NCBI GenBank assembly: GCA_024742705.1
Contig: JANSXZ010000002.1
Location: 1-64,000, forward strand
Source of the DNA: Paracoccaceae bacterium
GTDB lineage: Bacteria > Pseudomonadota > Alphaproteobacteria > Rhodobacterales > Rhodobacteraceae
DNA length: 64,000 bases
Reading direction: 5' to 3'
Shown here: positions 17,749 through 26,980 of the stretch, in pieces
How the letters are laid out: each line of letters opens with the position of its first letter
How positions within the stretch are numbered: position 1 is the first letter of the stretch
Made by a program: the position numbers and the translations under genes
Notes under the pieces: generated by a model
Databases searched by the model: none
Told to the model about the DNA's origin: nothing
What the model saw: only the letters and a program-made list of their open reading frames with translations

Positions 17749-20484
17749 ATGCATTCTGTGAGCGACTATTATTCGGCCATTCAGTTGCGCGCCGATCGCT
17801 GGAGCGCACTGCGCGAAGTGACAGCGGCGCTGGCGCGCGGCGCGCCCACTCTGATTCCAGCCAAACAGAAGGCCCGCGCCGAGGATCTGTTTGAATCGCT
17901 CGCGCTGATCGAACCCTACTGGGCGTTCCCCGGCATGGGCGCCTTCGATCACCTGCGCCGCCAGTTCAATCATAACGCCTTCGAGGATCTTTCGTTTTCG
18001 GTGCACCGCATCACCCGCGCGCTCACCACCGGCGCCTACCGGCGCCGCCATATCCCGCTGGAACGCGACAGTTCGGACAAGGAAGAACACGACGACGAAG
18101 CATTGCTGTCGCCCGAGGCGCGGGCCATGGCAAAGCCCTATTTCGAGGTTCTGATCGTCGACAATGTCAGCGAACAGCAGGAACGCTGGCTGAAATCCAA
18201 TGTCACCAACATGCGCCGCCCCGAAGATCCGTTCATTTACGAGGCGGTGGTGGTGCCCAGCCTCGAGGACGCCCTGATCGCGGTGCTGTTCAACCACAAC
18301 ATCCAGGCCATCGTGGTGCGGCCCGGCCTTGTGCTGAAATCCGGATCGCACAATGAAATCCTGGCCAAGTACATCAATCAGGCCGGCGGCGCCGCGCTGG
18401 ACGACATGCCCCCCGAGGATTACGGCCCGGAACTGTGCCGCCTGATCAGCCGCGTGCGGCCCGAACTCGACGCTTACCTGGTGACCGAAAGGTCGGTCGA
18501 GGATATCGCCGGTCTCGATCTGGGGATCTGCCGGCGTGTCTTCTACAATCAGGAAGACTTCATGGAATTGCACCTGAACATCCTGCGGGGTGTCGCGGCG
18601 CGCAACAAGACGCCGTTCTTCACGGCGCTGGTGAACTATTCCAAACAGCCGACCGGCGTGTTTCACGCAATGCCGATCAGCCGCGGCAAATCGATCACCC
18701 GCAGCCACTGGATCCAGGACATGGGGGCGTTCTACGGGCCCAACATCTTTCTGGCCGAAACCTCGGCAACCTCGGGCGGACTCGACAGCCTTCTTGAGCC
18801 GCACGGGCCGATCAAGGAGGCCCAGGAACTGGCCAGCCGCGCGTTCGGCAGCAAACAGACGTTCTTTGCCACCAATGGCACCTCAACCTGCAACAAGATC
18901 GTGGTGCAGGCGCTGGTGCGGCCCGGCGACATCGTTCTGGTGGACCGCGACTGCCACAAGTCGCACCACTATGGCATGGTGCTGGCGGGCGCCGAGGTGC
19001 TGTATCTCGACAGCTATCCGCTGAACCAGTATTCGATGTACGGTGCCGTGCCGCTGCGCGAGATCAAACATCAGCTTCTCGCCCTGAAGGCGGCCGGCAA
19101 ACTCGGCCGGGTGCGGATGCTGCTGCTGACCAACTGCACCTTCGACGGCCTGGTCTACAATGTCGAGAAGGTCATGGAGGAATGTCTGGCGATCAAGCCC
19201 GACCTGGTGTTCCTGTGGGACGAGGCGTGGTTCGCCTTTGCCCGGTTCAGCCCCACCTACCGGCAGCGCACCGCGATGCGTACCGCCAACAACCTGCGCA
19301 AAAGGCTGCGCACCGAGGATCACAAGGCCGCCTATGACGCGCAGCAATCGCAGCTGGCCGGCGCCAGCGACGAGGAATGGCTGAACACGCGCCTGATCGC
19401 GCCGCCCAACGCGCGGGTGCGGGTCTATGCCACGCAATCCACCCACAAGACACTGACATCGCTGCGCCAGGGTTCGATGATCCATGTCAACGATCAGGAT
19501 TTCAAGGGCGAGGTCGAACAGTCGTTCCACGAAGCCTACATGACCCACACGTCGACATCGCCGAACTACCAGATCATCGCATCGCTGGACGTCGGCCGCC
19601 GCCAGGTCGAACTGGAAGGTTTCGAATTCGTCCAGCGCCAGATCGAGGCGGCGATGTCGATGCGCCGCGCCATCAGCAGCCACCCGCTGTTGCAGAAGTA
19701 CTTCCGCGTGCTGACGGCGGGCGACATGATCCCCGAGGAATACCGCCAGAGCGGCGTCACCAGCTACTATGACAATCAACAGGGCTGGACCGACATGTGG
19801 GATTGCTGGGAACAGGACGATTTCGTTCTCGACGCCACCCGCGTGACCCTGGCGGTGGGCGGCACCGGCTGGGATGGCGACACCTTCAAGACACAGGTGC
19901 TGATGGACAAATACGGCATCCAGATCAACAAGACCTCGCGCAATTCGGTGCTGTTCATGACCAACATCGGCACCACCCGGTCGTCGGTGGCCTACCTGAT
20001 CGAGGTGCTGGTCGAGATCGCCAAGGAACTTGACGATCTTCTGGACGACGCGTCGCGGATGGAGCGCCTTTCGTTCGACCGCCGGGTCAAGAACCTGACG
20101 GAAAACTATCCGCCGCTGCCGGATTTCAGCCGCTTTCACGATGCCTTCCGTCCCGATCGCGTCACCCCCGAAGGCGATATCCGCACCGCATATTATGCCT
20201 CGCACGACGAAGCCAATTGCGACTACCTGGAACTGAACGGCAGCCTGAAACAGGCGATGGATGCGGGCCAGGAAGTGGTTTCGGCGGCCTTCATCATCCC
20301 CTATCCGCCGGGCTTTCCGATTCTGGTGCCCGGCCAGGTGATCAGCCAGGAAATCCTGGCCTTCATGCGCGCGCTGGATGTCAATGAAATCCACGGCTAC
20401 CGGCCGGATCTGGGGCTGCGGGTGTTCACGCCCGATGCGCTGGAGCGCCTGCAACGCAAGAACCTCAAGACTGCAGCCGAATAA
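17749..20484 (+). CDS. Orn/Lys/Arg-type PLP decarboxylase, long form
   Basis: 911 residues, against roughly 710-760 for E. coli CadA, SpeC or AdiA. There are about 130 N-terminal residues of helical sequence, then a receiver-like wing domain (about 135-265). The fold-type I PLP core follows: FFATNGTSTCNK, the Asp/His region VDRDCHKSHHYG, FLWDEAWFAF, and the Schiff-base lysine in TQSTHKTLTSLRQGS. The C-terminal domain has FIIPYPPGFPILVPG. Probable reaction is decarboxylation of a basic amino acid to a diamine or agmatine, but the substrate is not assignable. GGGGAGACAGGAAAAG precedes the ATG. The ATP-grasp gene starts 17 bases downstream, suggesting an operon. Confidence 0.88.
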   Translation: MHSVSDYYSAIQLRADRWSALREVTAALARGAPTLIPAKQKARAEDLFESLALIEPYWAFPGMGAFDHLRRQFNHNAFEDLSFSVHRITRALTTGAYRRRHIPLERDSSDKEEHDDEALLSPEARAMAKPYFEVLIVDNVSEQQERWLKSNVTNMRRPEDPFIYEAVVVPSLEDALIAVLFNHNIQAIVVRPGLVLKSGSHNEILAKYINQAGGAALDDMPPEDYGPELCRLISRVRPELDAYLVTERSVEDIAGLDLGICRRVFYNQEDFMELHLNILRGVAARNKTPFFTALVNYSKQPTGVFHAMPISRGKSITRSHWIQDMGAFYGPNIFLAETSATSGGLDSLLEPHGPIKEAQELASRAFGSKQTFFATNGTSTCNKIVVQALVRPGDIVLVDRDCHKSHHYGMVLAGAEVLYLDSYPLNQYSMYGAVPLREIKHQLLALKAAGKLGRVRMLLLTNCTFDGLVYNVEKVMEECLAIKPDLVFLWDEAWFAFARFSPTYRQRTAMRTANNLRKRLRTEDHKAAYDAQQSQLAGASDEEWLNTRLIAPPNARVRVYATQSTHKTLTSLRQGSMIHVNDQDFKGEVEQSFHEAYMTHTSTSPNYQIIASLDVGRRQVELEGFEFVQRQIEAAMSMRRAISSHPLLQKYFRVLTAGDMIPEEYRQSGVTSYYDNQQGWTDMWDCWEQDDFVLDATRVTLAVGGTGWDGDTFKTQVLMDKYGIQINKTSRNSVLFMTNIGTTRSSVAYLIEVLVEIAKELDDLLDDASRMERLSFDRRVKNLTENYPPLPDFSRFHDAFRPDRVTPEGDIRTAYYASHDEANCDYLELNGSLKQAMDAGQEVVSAAFIIPYPPGFPILVPGQVISQEILAFMRALDVNEIHGYRPDLGLRVFTPDALERLQRKNLKTAAE

Positions 20485-20501
20485 TCAAGGGATCCCTACT
20501 C

Positions 20502-21959
20502 ATGGCGACCATGCTCAGGAACATTTCCGAAATCCGCCGGTTCTTCCACCGCAACGAAGATCCGATCTATTTCATCTCGGCCACGAACTTCAACTTGCTG
20601 GGGCTGGATGAGTGGGTGAAGAATTTCAAATACATCTGCTACATCGACTGCTACGGCGGCAAACACCCCAATGTGTTCTGCCCCTCGGAACAGCCACATG
20701 CCGAATTCCAGTCGATCGAGGACATCAACAACTATCTGCTGCAACACAAGGAAGTCATCGACTTCATCAAGCGCCGCGGCGGCAAGCCCAAATTCGTGTT
20801 CCTCATGTTCGACGAGGAAACCGAAAGGCTGTCCAAGGAACTGGGCGCCGAGGTGTGGTTTCCCAAGGCCAAACTGCGCCAGAACATGGACAACAAGATC
20901 GAAACCGTGCGCATTGGCAACAAGGCCGGCGTGCCTTCGGTGCCGAACGTGCTGGCCGAGGTCAAATCCTACGAAGACCTGCAAAAGACCTGCGAAAAGG
21001 CCGGCATCGGCCATGACCTGGTGCTGCAATCGGCCTTTGGCGACAGCGGGCACACCACCTTCTTCATCAAGTCCGAAGCCGATTTCCGCCGCCACGAGCA
21101 TGAGATCGTCGGCGAGGGCGAGATCAAGATCATGAAGCGCATCGATTGCCGTGGCTCAGCCATCGAAGCCTGCGCCACCAAGGAAGGCACGATCGTCGGT
21201 CCGCTGATGACAGAGCTTGTCGGCTTCAAGGAGTTGACCCCCTATCGCGGCGGCTGGTGCGGAAACGAGATCCTGTCGACGGCGTTTCCGCCAAAGGTGC
21301 GCCAGCAGGCCCGCGACCTGACCTTCAAGTTCGGCGAACAGCTGCGCAAGGAAGGGTATCGCGGCTACTTCGAGCTGGATTTCCTGATCGACAAGAAAAC
21401 CGGCGATCTGTGGCTGGGCGAACTGAACCCGCGTATCACCGGCGCCTCGTCGATGACCAACCACGCCGCCTTTGCCCATGCGGATGCGCCGTTGTTCCTG
21501 TTCCACCTTCTGGAATTCTCGCGGCGCAAGTTCAACCTGGATGTCGACGAACTGAACAACCGCTGGGCGGAACCTGCCAACATCGACAGCTGGTCGCAGA
21601 TGGTGATCAAGCACACCGACGACAGCGTCGACATCTGCACCGGCGCGCCCGAAACCGGGATCTACCGGATGCTTGAGGACGGGCGTGTTGTGTTCGACCG
21701 GTTCGATTATCACCGCCGCGCCGTCGAATCCGAAAACGAGGCGTTTTTCCTGCGGATCCTGCAACCCGGCGACTACCGCTATGAAGGGGCCGACATCGGC
21801 ATCCTCGTCACCCGCGGCCGATCCATGACCAAGGGCTTTCAGTTGAACGAACGGGCGCGCAAGTGGATCCACGGGATCAAGCAATCTGTCACCGGAAAGG
21901 CGCTGCCCGTGGCAAATGCCGGCCCGGTGGTCGCCGATCCGGCGTTCAAGATCCTCTGA
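20502..21959 (+). CDS. ATP-grasp family carboxylate ligase
   Basis: 485 residues. The ATP-grasp core is readable: a lysine-containing strand before SAFGDSGHTTFF, and the metal-binding block YFELDFLIDKKTGDLWLGEL followed by NPRITGASS (Glu-x-Asn). The N-terminal 130 residues are a Rossmann-like preATP-grasp domain. It lacks the ANRGEIA-type start and other biotin carboxylase marks, so it is better read as a ligase joining a carboxylate to an amine via acyl phosphate. Its partner could be the product of the adjacent decarboxylase. It starts 17 bases after that gene and ends 13 bases before the C45 gene. Confidence 0.82.
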   Translation: MATMLRNISEIRRFFHRNEDPIYFISATNFNLLGLDEWVKNFKYICYIDCYGGKHPNVFCPSEQPHAEFQSIEDINNYLLQHKEVIDFIKRRGGKPKFVFLMFDEETERLSKELGAEVWFPKAKLRQNMDNKIETVRIGNKAGVPSVPNVLAEVKSYEDLQKTCEKAGIGHDLVLQSAFGDSGHTTFFIKSEADFRRHEHEIVGEGEIKIMKRIDCRGSAIEACATKEGTIVGPLMTELVGFKELTPYRGGWCGNEILSTAFPPKVRQQARDLTFKFGEQLRKEGYRGYFELDFLIDKKTGDLWLGELNPRITGASSMTNHAAFAHADAPLFLFHLLEFSRRKFNLDVDELNNRWAEPANIDSWSQMVIKHTDDSVDICTGAPETGIYRMLEDGRVVFDRFDYHRRAVESENEAFFLRILQPGDYRYEGADIGILVTRGRSMTKGFQLNERARKWIHGIKQSVTGKALPVANAGPVVADPAFKIL

Positions 21960-21972
21960 AAGGGGCCGCCGG

Positions 21973-22944
21973 ATGTTGTGGCGCGCGCTCAGCGAAGACG
22001 AACCCGGCCCGAAATCGGCCGGTCTCTTTGCCGAATACTGGCCTTTTTACCACCGGTGGTGGTTGAAGGAAGGCGACAGCGCGCGCCCCACCTACCGCCA
22101 GTGCCGCAGGGCGCTGCAATCGCATATGCCCGAACTGATGCCACTGTACGATGCCATGTGCGAACAGGCCGGCGGCACCGATCACGCGGCGCGGTTTCTC
22201 AGCTTCTATTGCCCGCCGCCCTACCTGTCGGGCTGCTCGCAGGCGATCTGGCCCGGCGAAGAGCCGGTTCTGGTGCGCAACTACGATTACAACCCCAATG
22301 CCTTCGACAGCCTGATCCTGAACACCGGATGGCAGGGGCGGCGGGTGATCGGCACGTCGGACGGGCTCTGGGGGCTGGTGGATGGCATGAACGACGCCGG
22401 GCTGGTGGTGTCGCTCACTTTTGGCGGCCGGCGGGTCGTCGGCGACGGTTTTGGCGTACCGCTGATCCTGCGCTATGTGCTTCAGACCTGCGCAACAACC
22501 GCCGAAGCCCGCGAGGTTCTGCGCCGCGTGCCCACCCACATGAGCTATAACGTCACCGTCATGGACGCCCAGCGCCGCTATCTGACGGCGATGCTGTCAC
22601 CCGACCGGCCGGCTGTGATCACCCACGCGGCGGTGGCCACGAACCACCAGGAAAACGTCGAGTGGATCAGCCATGCCAGGTTCACCGCCACGGTGGAGCG
22701 GGAGAGGTTCCTGTTGCACCGGCTGACGCTGCACCGCGACCCCGAAGAGAAATTCATCGCCGCCTTTCTCAAACCGCCGCTCTATTCGACGGCTTTCGCC
22801 CATGGGTTCGGCACGCTCTATACCGCCGTGTACAGGCCGCGACGCGCCGAAATGGAGGTGCGCTGGCCCGGCACCGTCTGGCCGCTTTCGCTGCTGGCGT
22901 TTCAGGAGGGCGGCCGGCACGTCCAGATCCCGGGCGCCGCCTGA
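21973..22944 (+). CDS. C45-family Ntn-hydrolase (acyltransferase/amidohydrolase-like)
   Basis: 323 residues. The block SGCSQAIWPGEEPVLVRNYD, with a later NDAGLVVSLTFGG, is the pattern of the C45 family. That family includes acyl-CoA:6-aminopenicillanate acyltransferase, in which a precursor is cut and cysteine becomes the N-terminal nucleophile. The candidate nucleophile here is the Cys of GCSQ at about residue 86, after a long pro-segment. Activity could be amide hydrolysis or acyl transfer. Last gene of the nitrilase / decarboxylase / ATP-grasp run; start ATG 21973 follows AAAGGGG. It converges with the carboxyltransferase gene with a 4-base gap. Confidence 0.8.
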   Translation: MLWRALSEDEPGPKSAGLFAEYWPFYHRWWLKEGDSARPTYRQCRRALQSHMPELMPLYDAMCEQAGGTDHAARFLSFYCPPPYLSGCSQAIWPGEEPVLVRNYDYNPNAFDSLILNTGWQGRRVIGTSDGLWGLVDGMNDAGLVVSLTFGGRRVVGDGFGVPLILRYVLQTCATTAEAREVLRRVPTHMSYNVTVMDAQRRYLTAMLSPDRPAVITHAAVATNHQENVEWISHARFTATVERERFLLHRLTLHRDPEEKFIAAFLKPPLYSTAFAHGFGTLYTAVYRPRRAEMEVRWPGTVWPLSLLAFQEGGRHVQIPGAA

Positions 22945-22948
22945 CCGG

Positions 22949-24715
22949 CTACCAGGCGTCCACATAGCGGCCACCGGGCCGCACCGGGCCGGCGGTGTCC
23001 AGCGCGCGGGCGATTTCGGCACGCGTCAGGGCCGGATCGATCACCGCGTCGAACTCCAGCAGGCTGGCCGCGTTCAGCGCCTTGCCGCGCGCATAGAGAT
23101 CGTCGACCAGGCGCCGGTACTCGGCCTCGCGGGCCGTATCGTCGGCAATCGCCTCGAGATGCGCGCGATGCCCCAGGCGCACAGCGCCTTCCAGACCCAT
23201 CGCACCGATTTCACCGGTGGGCCAGGCACAGCAATAATGCGGCCGGTCGAAACCGCCGCCCGCCATCGCCATCGCCCCAAGGCCATAAGCCTTGCGCAGG
23301 ATCACCGTGATCAGCGGCTGGCCGAAATGCGCCCCTGCCAGGAACAGCCGCGACACATGGGCGACCTGCCCGGTCTTTTCGATCTCGGGGCCGACCATGA
23401 ACCCCGGCGTGTCGCACAGCGTCACCACCGCAAGCCCCCAGGCATCGCAGAGTTGCAGGAACCGCGCGCCCTTGTCGCCGGCCTCGGCGTCGATGGCCCC
23501 GCCCAGATGCAACGGGTTGTTGGCCAGAACGCCCACCCGGCGCCCGCCCACCGAGGCGATGGCGGTGATCAGCCCTACACCGAAATCCCGGCGCAGCTCG
23601 AGCAGGCTGCCGGTATCCGCCAGCAGGCCCAGAACGTCGCGCATGTCATAGGCGCGGGTGCGGTCGGCGGGCACCGCGTCGCGCAGCGCGGGCACCGGCG
23701 TGTCGGGCAAATCGCCCGGCGGATCCTCGGCCAGCAGGCGGCGGGCGGCGGCCACCGCCTCGGCCTCGTCGCGGGTGCACAGATCTATCAGGCCATTGGC
23801 CCGCTGCACATCGGCCGGCCCGATTTCGGTGGGCCGGACCACGCCCAGGCCGCCGCCTTCGATCATCGCCGGCCCGCCCATCCCGATCCAGCTGTCGCCG
23901 GTGGCGATACGCAGATCGCAGACCCCGAACAGCGCCGCATTGCCGGCAAAGCAATAGCCGGTGACGATCCCGATCTTCGGCCCCTTGTGCGCTGCGAACC
24001 GGCGAAACGAACCCACGTTCAACCAGGCCGCCATCACCGGCGCGACATCGCCGTCGTTGGGCCGCCCGCCGCCGCCTTCGGCAAACAGCACGATGGGCAG
24101 GGCATCGCGCCGCGCCACTTCGATCAGCCGGTCCATCTTGCGATGGTGATTGAAGCCCTGGGTGCCCGCCATCACCATATAGTCAACCGCCATCGCCGCC
24201 ACCGGCCGGCCCGAGACCAACCCGGTGCCGCAGATGATGCCATCGCCCTGCGTGCGCGCGTGCAGCCGGCCAAGATCGTGCTGCCCGCGCTGCGCGGCGA
24301 CGGCAAGCGCGCCATATTCGGTGAAGCTGCCGGGATCGAACAAATCGTCGATGTTCTCGCGGGCGGTGCGCCGGCCATCCGCGTGGCGCCGGGCCACGGC
24401 ATCGGGGCGGGCGCTGTCGGCCAGCAAGGCCATGCGCGCCTCGTACTCGGCAAAATCCGCGCGCGGCCGCGCCGCTTCCGGGGTGGCGGCGGCCACGTCG
24501 GCGGGCCGCAGTGTCACCAGCGCGGTGCCGGGTTGCAGTTCGTCGCCCACCGCCACATGCACACCGGTCACGATGCCGCCTGATGGAGCGCGGATGTCAT
24601 GGCGCATCTTCATCAGTTCGGTCGCGATCACCGGCGCACCCGCGGCCACGCTGTCGCCCACGCCCACCTGAACCTCGGCCACGATGGCCACGCCATCCGC
24701 GCGTATCACAATCAT
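22949..24715 (-). CDS. Biotinyl-domain / acyl-CoA carboxyltransferase fusion
   Basis: 588 residues. Residues 1-75 form a biotin carrier domain with the attachment lysine in ELMKMRHDI. The rest is a carboxyltransferase of the PccB/AccD-A type with GRRTARENIDDLFDPGSF, oxyanion-hole glycines (YCFAGNAALFGV and AMAGGGFD) and ADDTAREAEYRRL. Such enzymes transfer CO2 from carboxybiotin to an acyl-CoA or similar substrate. No biotin carboxylase is present in the window, so the partner must be elsewhere. The start is ATG 24715 (MIVIRADGV) with GGGAGGGG upstream; ATG 24769 would add 18 Arg-rich residues. Convergent with the C45 gene. Confidence 0.85.
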   Translation of the reverse strand: MIVIRADGVAIVAEVQVGVGDSVAAGAPVIATELMKMRHDIRAPSGGIVTGVHVAVGDELQPGTALVTLRPADVAAATPEAARPRADFAEYEARMALLADSARPDAVARRHADGRRTARENIDDLFDPGSFTEYGALAVAAQRGQHDLGRLHARTQGDGIICGTGLVSGRPVAAMAVDYMVMAGTQGFNHHRKMDRLIEVARRDALPIVLFAEGGGGRPNDGDVAPVMAAWLNVGSFRRFAAHKGPKIGIVTGYCFAGNAALFGVCDLRIATGDSWIGMGGPAMIEGGGLGVVRPTEIGPADVQRANGLIDLCTRDEAEAVAAARRLLAEDPPGDLPDTPVPALRDAVPADRTRAYDMRDVLGLLADTGSLLELRRDFGVGLITAIASVGGRRVGVLANNPLHLGGAIDAEAGDKGARFLQLCDAWGLAVVTLCDTPGFMVGPEIEKTGQVAHVSRLFLAGAHFGQPLITVILRKAYGLGAMAMAGGGFDRPHYCCAWPTGEIGAMGLEGAVRLGHRAHLEAIADDTAREAEYRRLVDDLYARGKALNAASLLEFDAVIDPALTRAEIARALDTAGPVRPGGRYVDAW

Positions 24716-24787
24716 CGGTCCGCCCCTCCCGCGCCGTTGCCACGCACCAGCATGGCGGATCGCCCGCACCGGGGCCAGAGCGATCTG

Positions 24788-25081
24788 TCAGCCCCCGCGC
24801 CGTTTGCCCGGCACCTTCGAAAGAAACCCAGGCGGGCGGCGGCGCACCCAGGTGATGAAGCGCGCCAGGCGGGGATGGTCGCGCAGCGCCGCAATGGTGC
24901 TGTAGCTGCGCGCCAGTTCCGCCTCGCTCAGGCTGGCATGGATTTCGCGATGACAGATGTGGTGCAACAGCACGGTCGGGCCGCCCTTGCCGCCTTTCAG
25001 CTTGGGAATCAGGTGATGCAGGCTCTGTTTGACGTCCGGCGGGATCGGACGCAGGCAGAGCGGACAGATCGGATCGGACAT
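24788..25081 (-). CDS. HNH endonuclease domain protein
   Basis: 97 residues, essentially one HNH domain: a zinc-binding pair CPLCLRPI, the catalytic HHLIPKLKGGK, and LHHICHREIHA. Stand-alone HNH proteins of this size are common in chromosomes; target and role are unknown. The true start is ATG 25081 (MSDPICPLC); the upstream open frame is antisense to the next gene. Confidence 0.85.
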   Translation of the reverse strand: MSDPICPLCLRPIPPDVKQSLHHLIPKLKGGKGGPTVLLHHICHREIHASLSEAELARSYSTIAALRDHPRLARFITWVRRRPPGFLSKVPGKRRGG

Positions 25082-25154
25082 GGTGTGGTCCTTGCGCCGG
25101 GACGTTCTACGCGCCACTAGGGTGGGGCAAGACCCGCCACAGACAAGAGCAGCC

Positions 25155-26387
25155 ATGCCCGATGACCGCCCCGATGCCCCGCCCATGGCCGACCGCGCAG
25201 AACCCGCAACCGCCTGCGTGATCGGCGGCGGGCCGGCCGGGCTTATGGCGGCCGAGCGCACGGCCGCGGCCGGGCTGCACGTCGTGCTGTGCGATGCCAA
25301 ACCATCGCTGGGGCGCAAGTTCCTGATGGCCGGGAAATCAGGCCTGAACCTGACGCGTGACGAACCCTTCGATGCCTTCCTTCCCCGTTACGGCGCCGCC
25401 GCCGGACGGCTTTCCCCGATGGTTCGCGCGTTCGACGCGGCGGCAGTGGTGCACTGGGCGCAAGAGCTGGGCCAGCCGGTGTTCACCGGTTCCACGGGGC
25501 GGGTGTTTCCCGTTGCGATGAAGGCGTCGCCGCTGCTGCGCGCCTGGCTTGCGCGGTTGGATGCGCTGGGCGTCGAACGGCGCACAGGCTGGCGCTGGGA
25601 CGGCTGGCAGGGCGCGGCGCTGGCCTTCGAGACGCCGCAGGGCCGGCGCAGCCTGCGCCCCGACGCCACGGTCCTGGCGCTGGGCGGGGCCAGTTGGGCG
25701 CGGCTGGGGTCGGATGGCCACTGGACCCGGTTTCTGGCGGCACGCGGTGTCGGCCTGGCGCCGTTCCGGCCTTCGAATGTCGGAGTGGCGGTGCCCTGGT
25801 CGCGGCATATGTCGGGCGTGATCGGCAAGCCGCTCAAATCGGTGGCCTTTGAGGCCGGTGCGCTGCGCTCGCGCGGCGAGGCGGTGGTGTCGGCGCGCGG
25901 GCTCGAGGGCGGCGGCGTCTACACACTCGGCCCGGCCCTGCGCGACGGCGCGCCGCTGCGACTGGACCTGCTGCCCGATCTGAGCGCGGCGCAGATCGCC
26001 GACCGGCTGCGCCGTCCGCGCGCAAAGGCAAGCCTGTCGAACCACTTGCGCAAGACGCTGAACATGGGGCCGGTGGCGCGGGCGCTGTTGAACGAACTGG
26101 CGCGCGACCTGCCCGACGACCCGGCGGGAATGGCCGCGCGGATCAAGTCTCTGACCGTGCCCTACACCGGCCTGCATCCGATGGACGAAGCGATTTCAAC
26201 CGCCGGCGGGGTATCGTTCGCCGCGCTGGATGACGGGCTGATGCTGCGTGACGTGCCCGGCGTCTGGTGCGCCGGGGAGATGCTGGATTGGGACGCGCCC
26301 ACAGGCGGCTATCTGCTGACCGCCTGCCTCGCCTCGGGGCGCTGGGCCGGCGAGGCCGTGGCCCGCCGGTTCACCCCAGATCCATGA
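25155..26387 (+). CDS. NAD(P)/FAD-dependent oxidoreductase, HI0933/BaiN-like (TIGR03862 type)
   Basis: 410 residues. The N-terminal FAD-binding Rossmann motif VIGGGPAGLMAAE is followed by GRKFLMAGKSGLNLT, a block characteristic of the HI0933 flavoproteins. The C-terminus GEMLDWDAPTGGYLL closes the FAD site. The substrate is unknown for most members; a BaiN homologue reduces bile acid intermediates. The start is ATG 25155. The 3' end overlaps the convergent GST gene by 17 bases. Confidence 0.88.
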   Translation: MPDDRPDAPPMADRAEPATACVIGGGPAGLMAAERTAAAGLHVVLCDAKPSLGRKFLMAGKSGLNLTRDEPFDAFLPRYGAAAGRLSPMVRAFDAAAVVHWAQELGQPVFTGSTGRVFPVAMKASPLLRAWLARLDALGVERRTGWRWDGWQGAALAFETPQGRRSLRPDATVLALGGASWARLGSDGHWTRFLAARGVGLAPFRPSNVGVAVPWSRHMSGVIGKPLKSVAFEAGALRSRGEAVVSARGLEGGGVYTLGPALRDGAPLRLDLLPDLSAAQIADRLRRPRAKASLSNHLRKTLNMGPVARALLNELARDLPDDPAGMAARIKSLTVPYTGLHPMDEAISTAGGVSFAALDDGLMLRDVPGVWCAGEMLDWDAPTGGYLLTACLASGRWAGEAVARRFTPDP

Positions 26388-26958
26388 CCCGCTTGAACGC
26401 GGGGCGGGCGCGCATCTCGCGGGCATAGGCGCGGATCTTTTCCCCCTGCACCGGAAACTTCGCGCCGGTCGCCCAGTTCAGGCAATGCACCATCAGGATA
26501 TCGGCCACAGTCATCTGATCGCCTTGCAGGAAAGGGCCCTGAAGTTCGGCATCGAAGCGGGCGATGGCCCGGTCGAATTCCCACATCAGCGTGTCGACCA
26601 CCGCCGGAACGCGCTTGTCCTCGGGCAGCAGGCGCTGATGCCGCACGGCCATCCACAGGGCGGCGTCAAGTTCTTCGTTGATCCGGTGCAGCAGCGCATC
26701 CTGCCGCGCGCGGTCATGGGTGCCGGCGGCAAAGCCAAGCGCGCCGTGCCGGTCGCTGAGATAGCTCAGGATGGCCACCGAATCGGTCAGCAGCGCATCG
26801 CCGTCGCGCAGCGCGGGCACCTTGCCAGTGGGGTTCTCGGCGCGGGCCTCATCGGTGGCCGGGCCGACCGGCACATGGGTATAGGCCACGCCCATCTCTT
26901 CGAGCGCCCAGAGCACGCGGAAAGTGCGGGTGAAGGTCTTGCCAATGACGGAATACAT
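26371..26958 (-). CDS. Glutathione S-transferase family protein
   Basis: 195 residues with the GST layout: a thioredoxin-fold N-domain with NPTGKVPALRDGD and the gamma-glutamyl-binding LTDSVAILSYL, then an all-helical C-domain including QMTVADILMVHCLNW (the N-capping box region). Probable glutathione conjugation or reduction; substrate unknown. Immediately upstream of holA on the minus strand, but the order places it downstream in transcription. Confidence 0.9.
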   Translation of the reverse strand: MYSVIGKTFTRTFRVLWALEEMGVAYTHVPVGPATDEARAENPTGKVPALRDGDALLTDSVAILSYLSDRHGALGFAAGTHDRARQDALLHRINEELDAALWMAVRHQRLLPEDKRVPAVVDTLMWEFDRAIARFDAELQGPFLQGDQMTVADILMVHCLNWATGAKFPVQGEKIRAYAREMRARPAFKRVMDLG

Positions 26959-26980
26959 GATCTTGTCCTTTCGTTTCTGT

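Noticed and set aside
16636-18804. A 700-codon open frame on the minus strand over the nitrilase and decarboxylase genes
   Set aside because: Antisense to two genes with clear motifs; composition typical of shadow frames.
20502-21959. Annotation of the ATP-grasp gene as biotin carboxylase
   Set aside because: The N-terminus and biotin-site signatures are absent; only the general ATP-grasp Glu-x-Asn pattern is shared.
22802-24583. A roughly 590-codon plus-strand frame opposite the carboxyltransferase
   Set aside because: Antisense of a well-supported gene; no recognisable motif.
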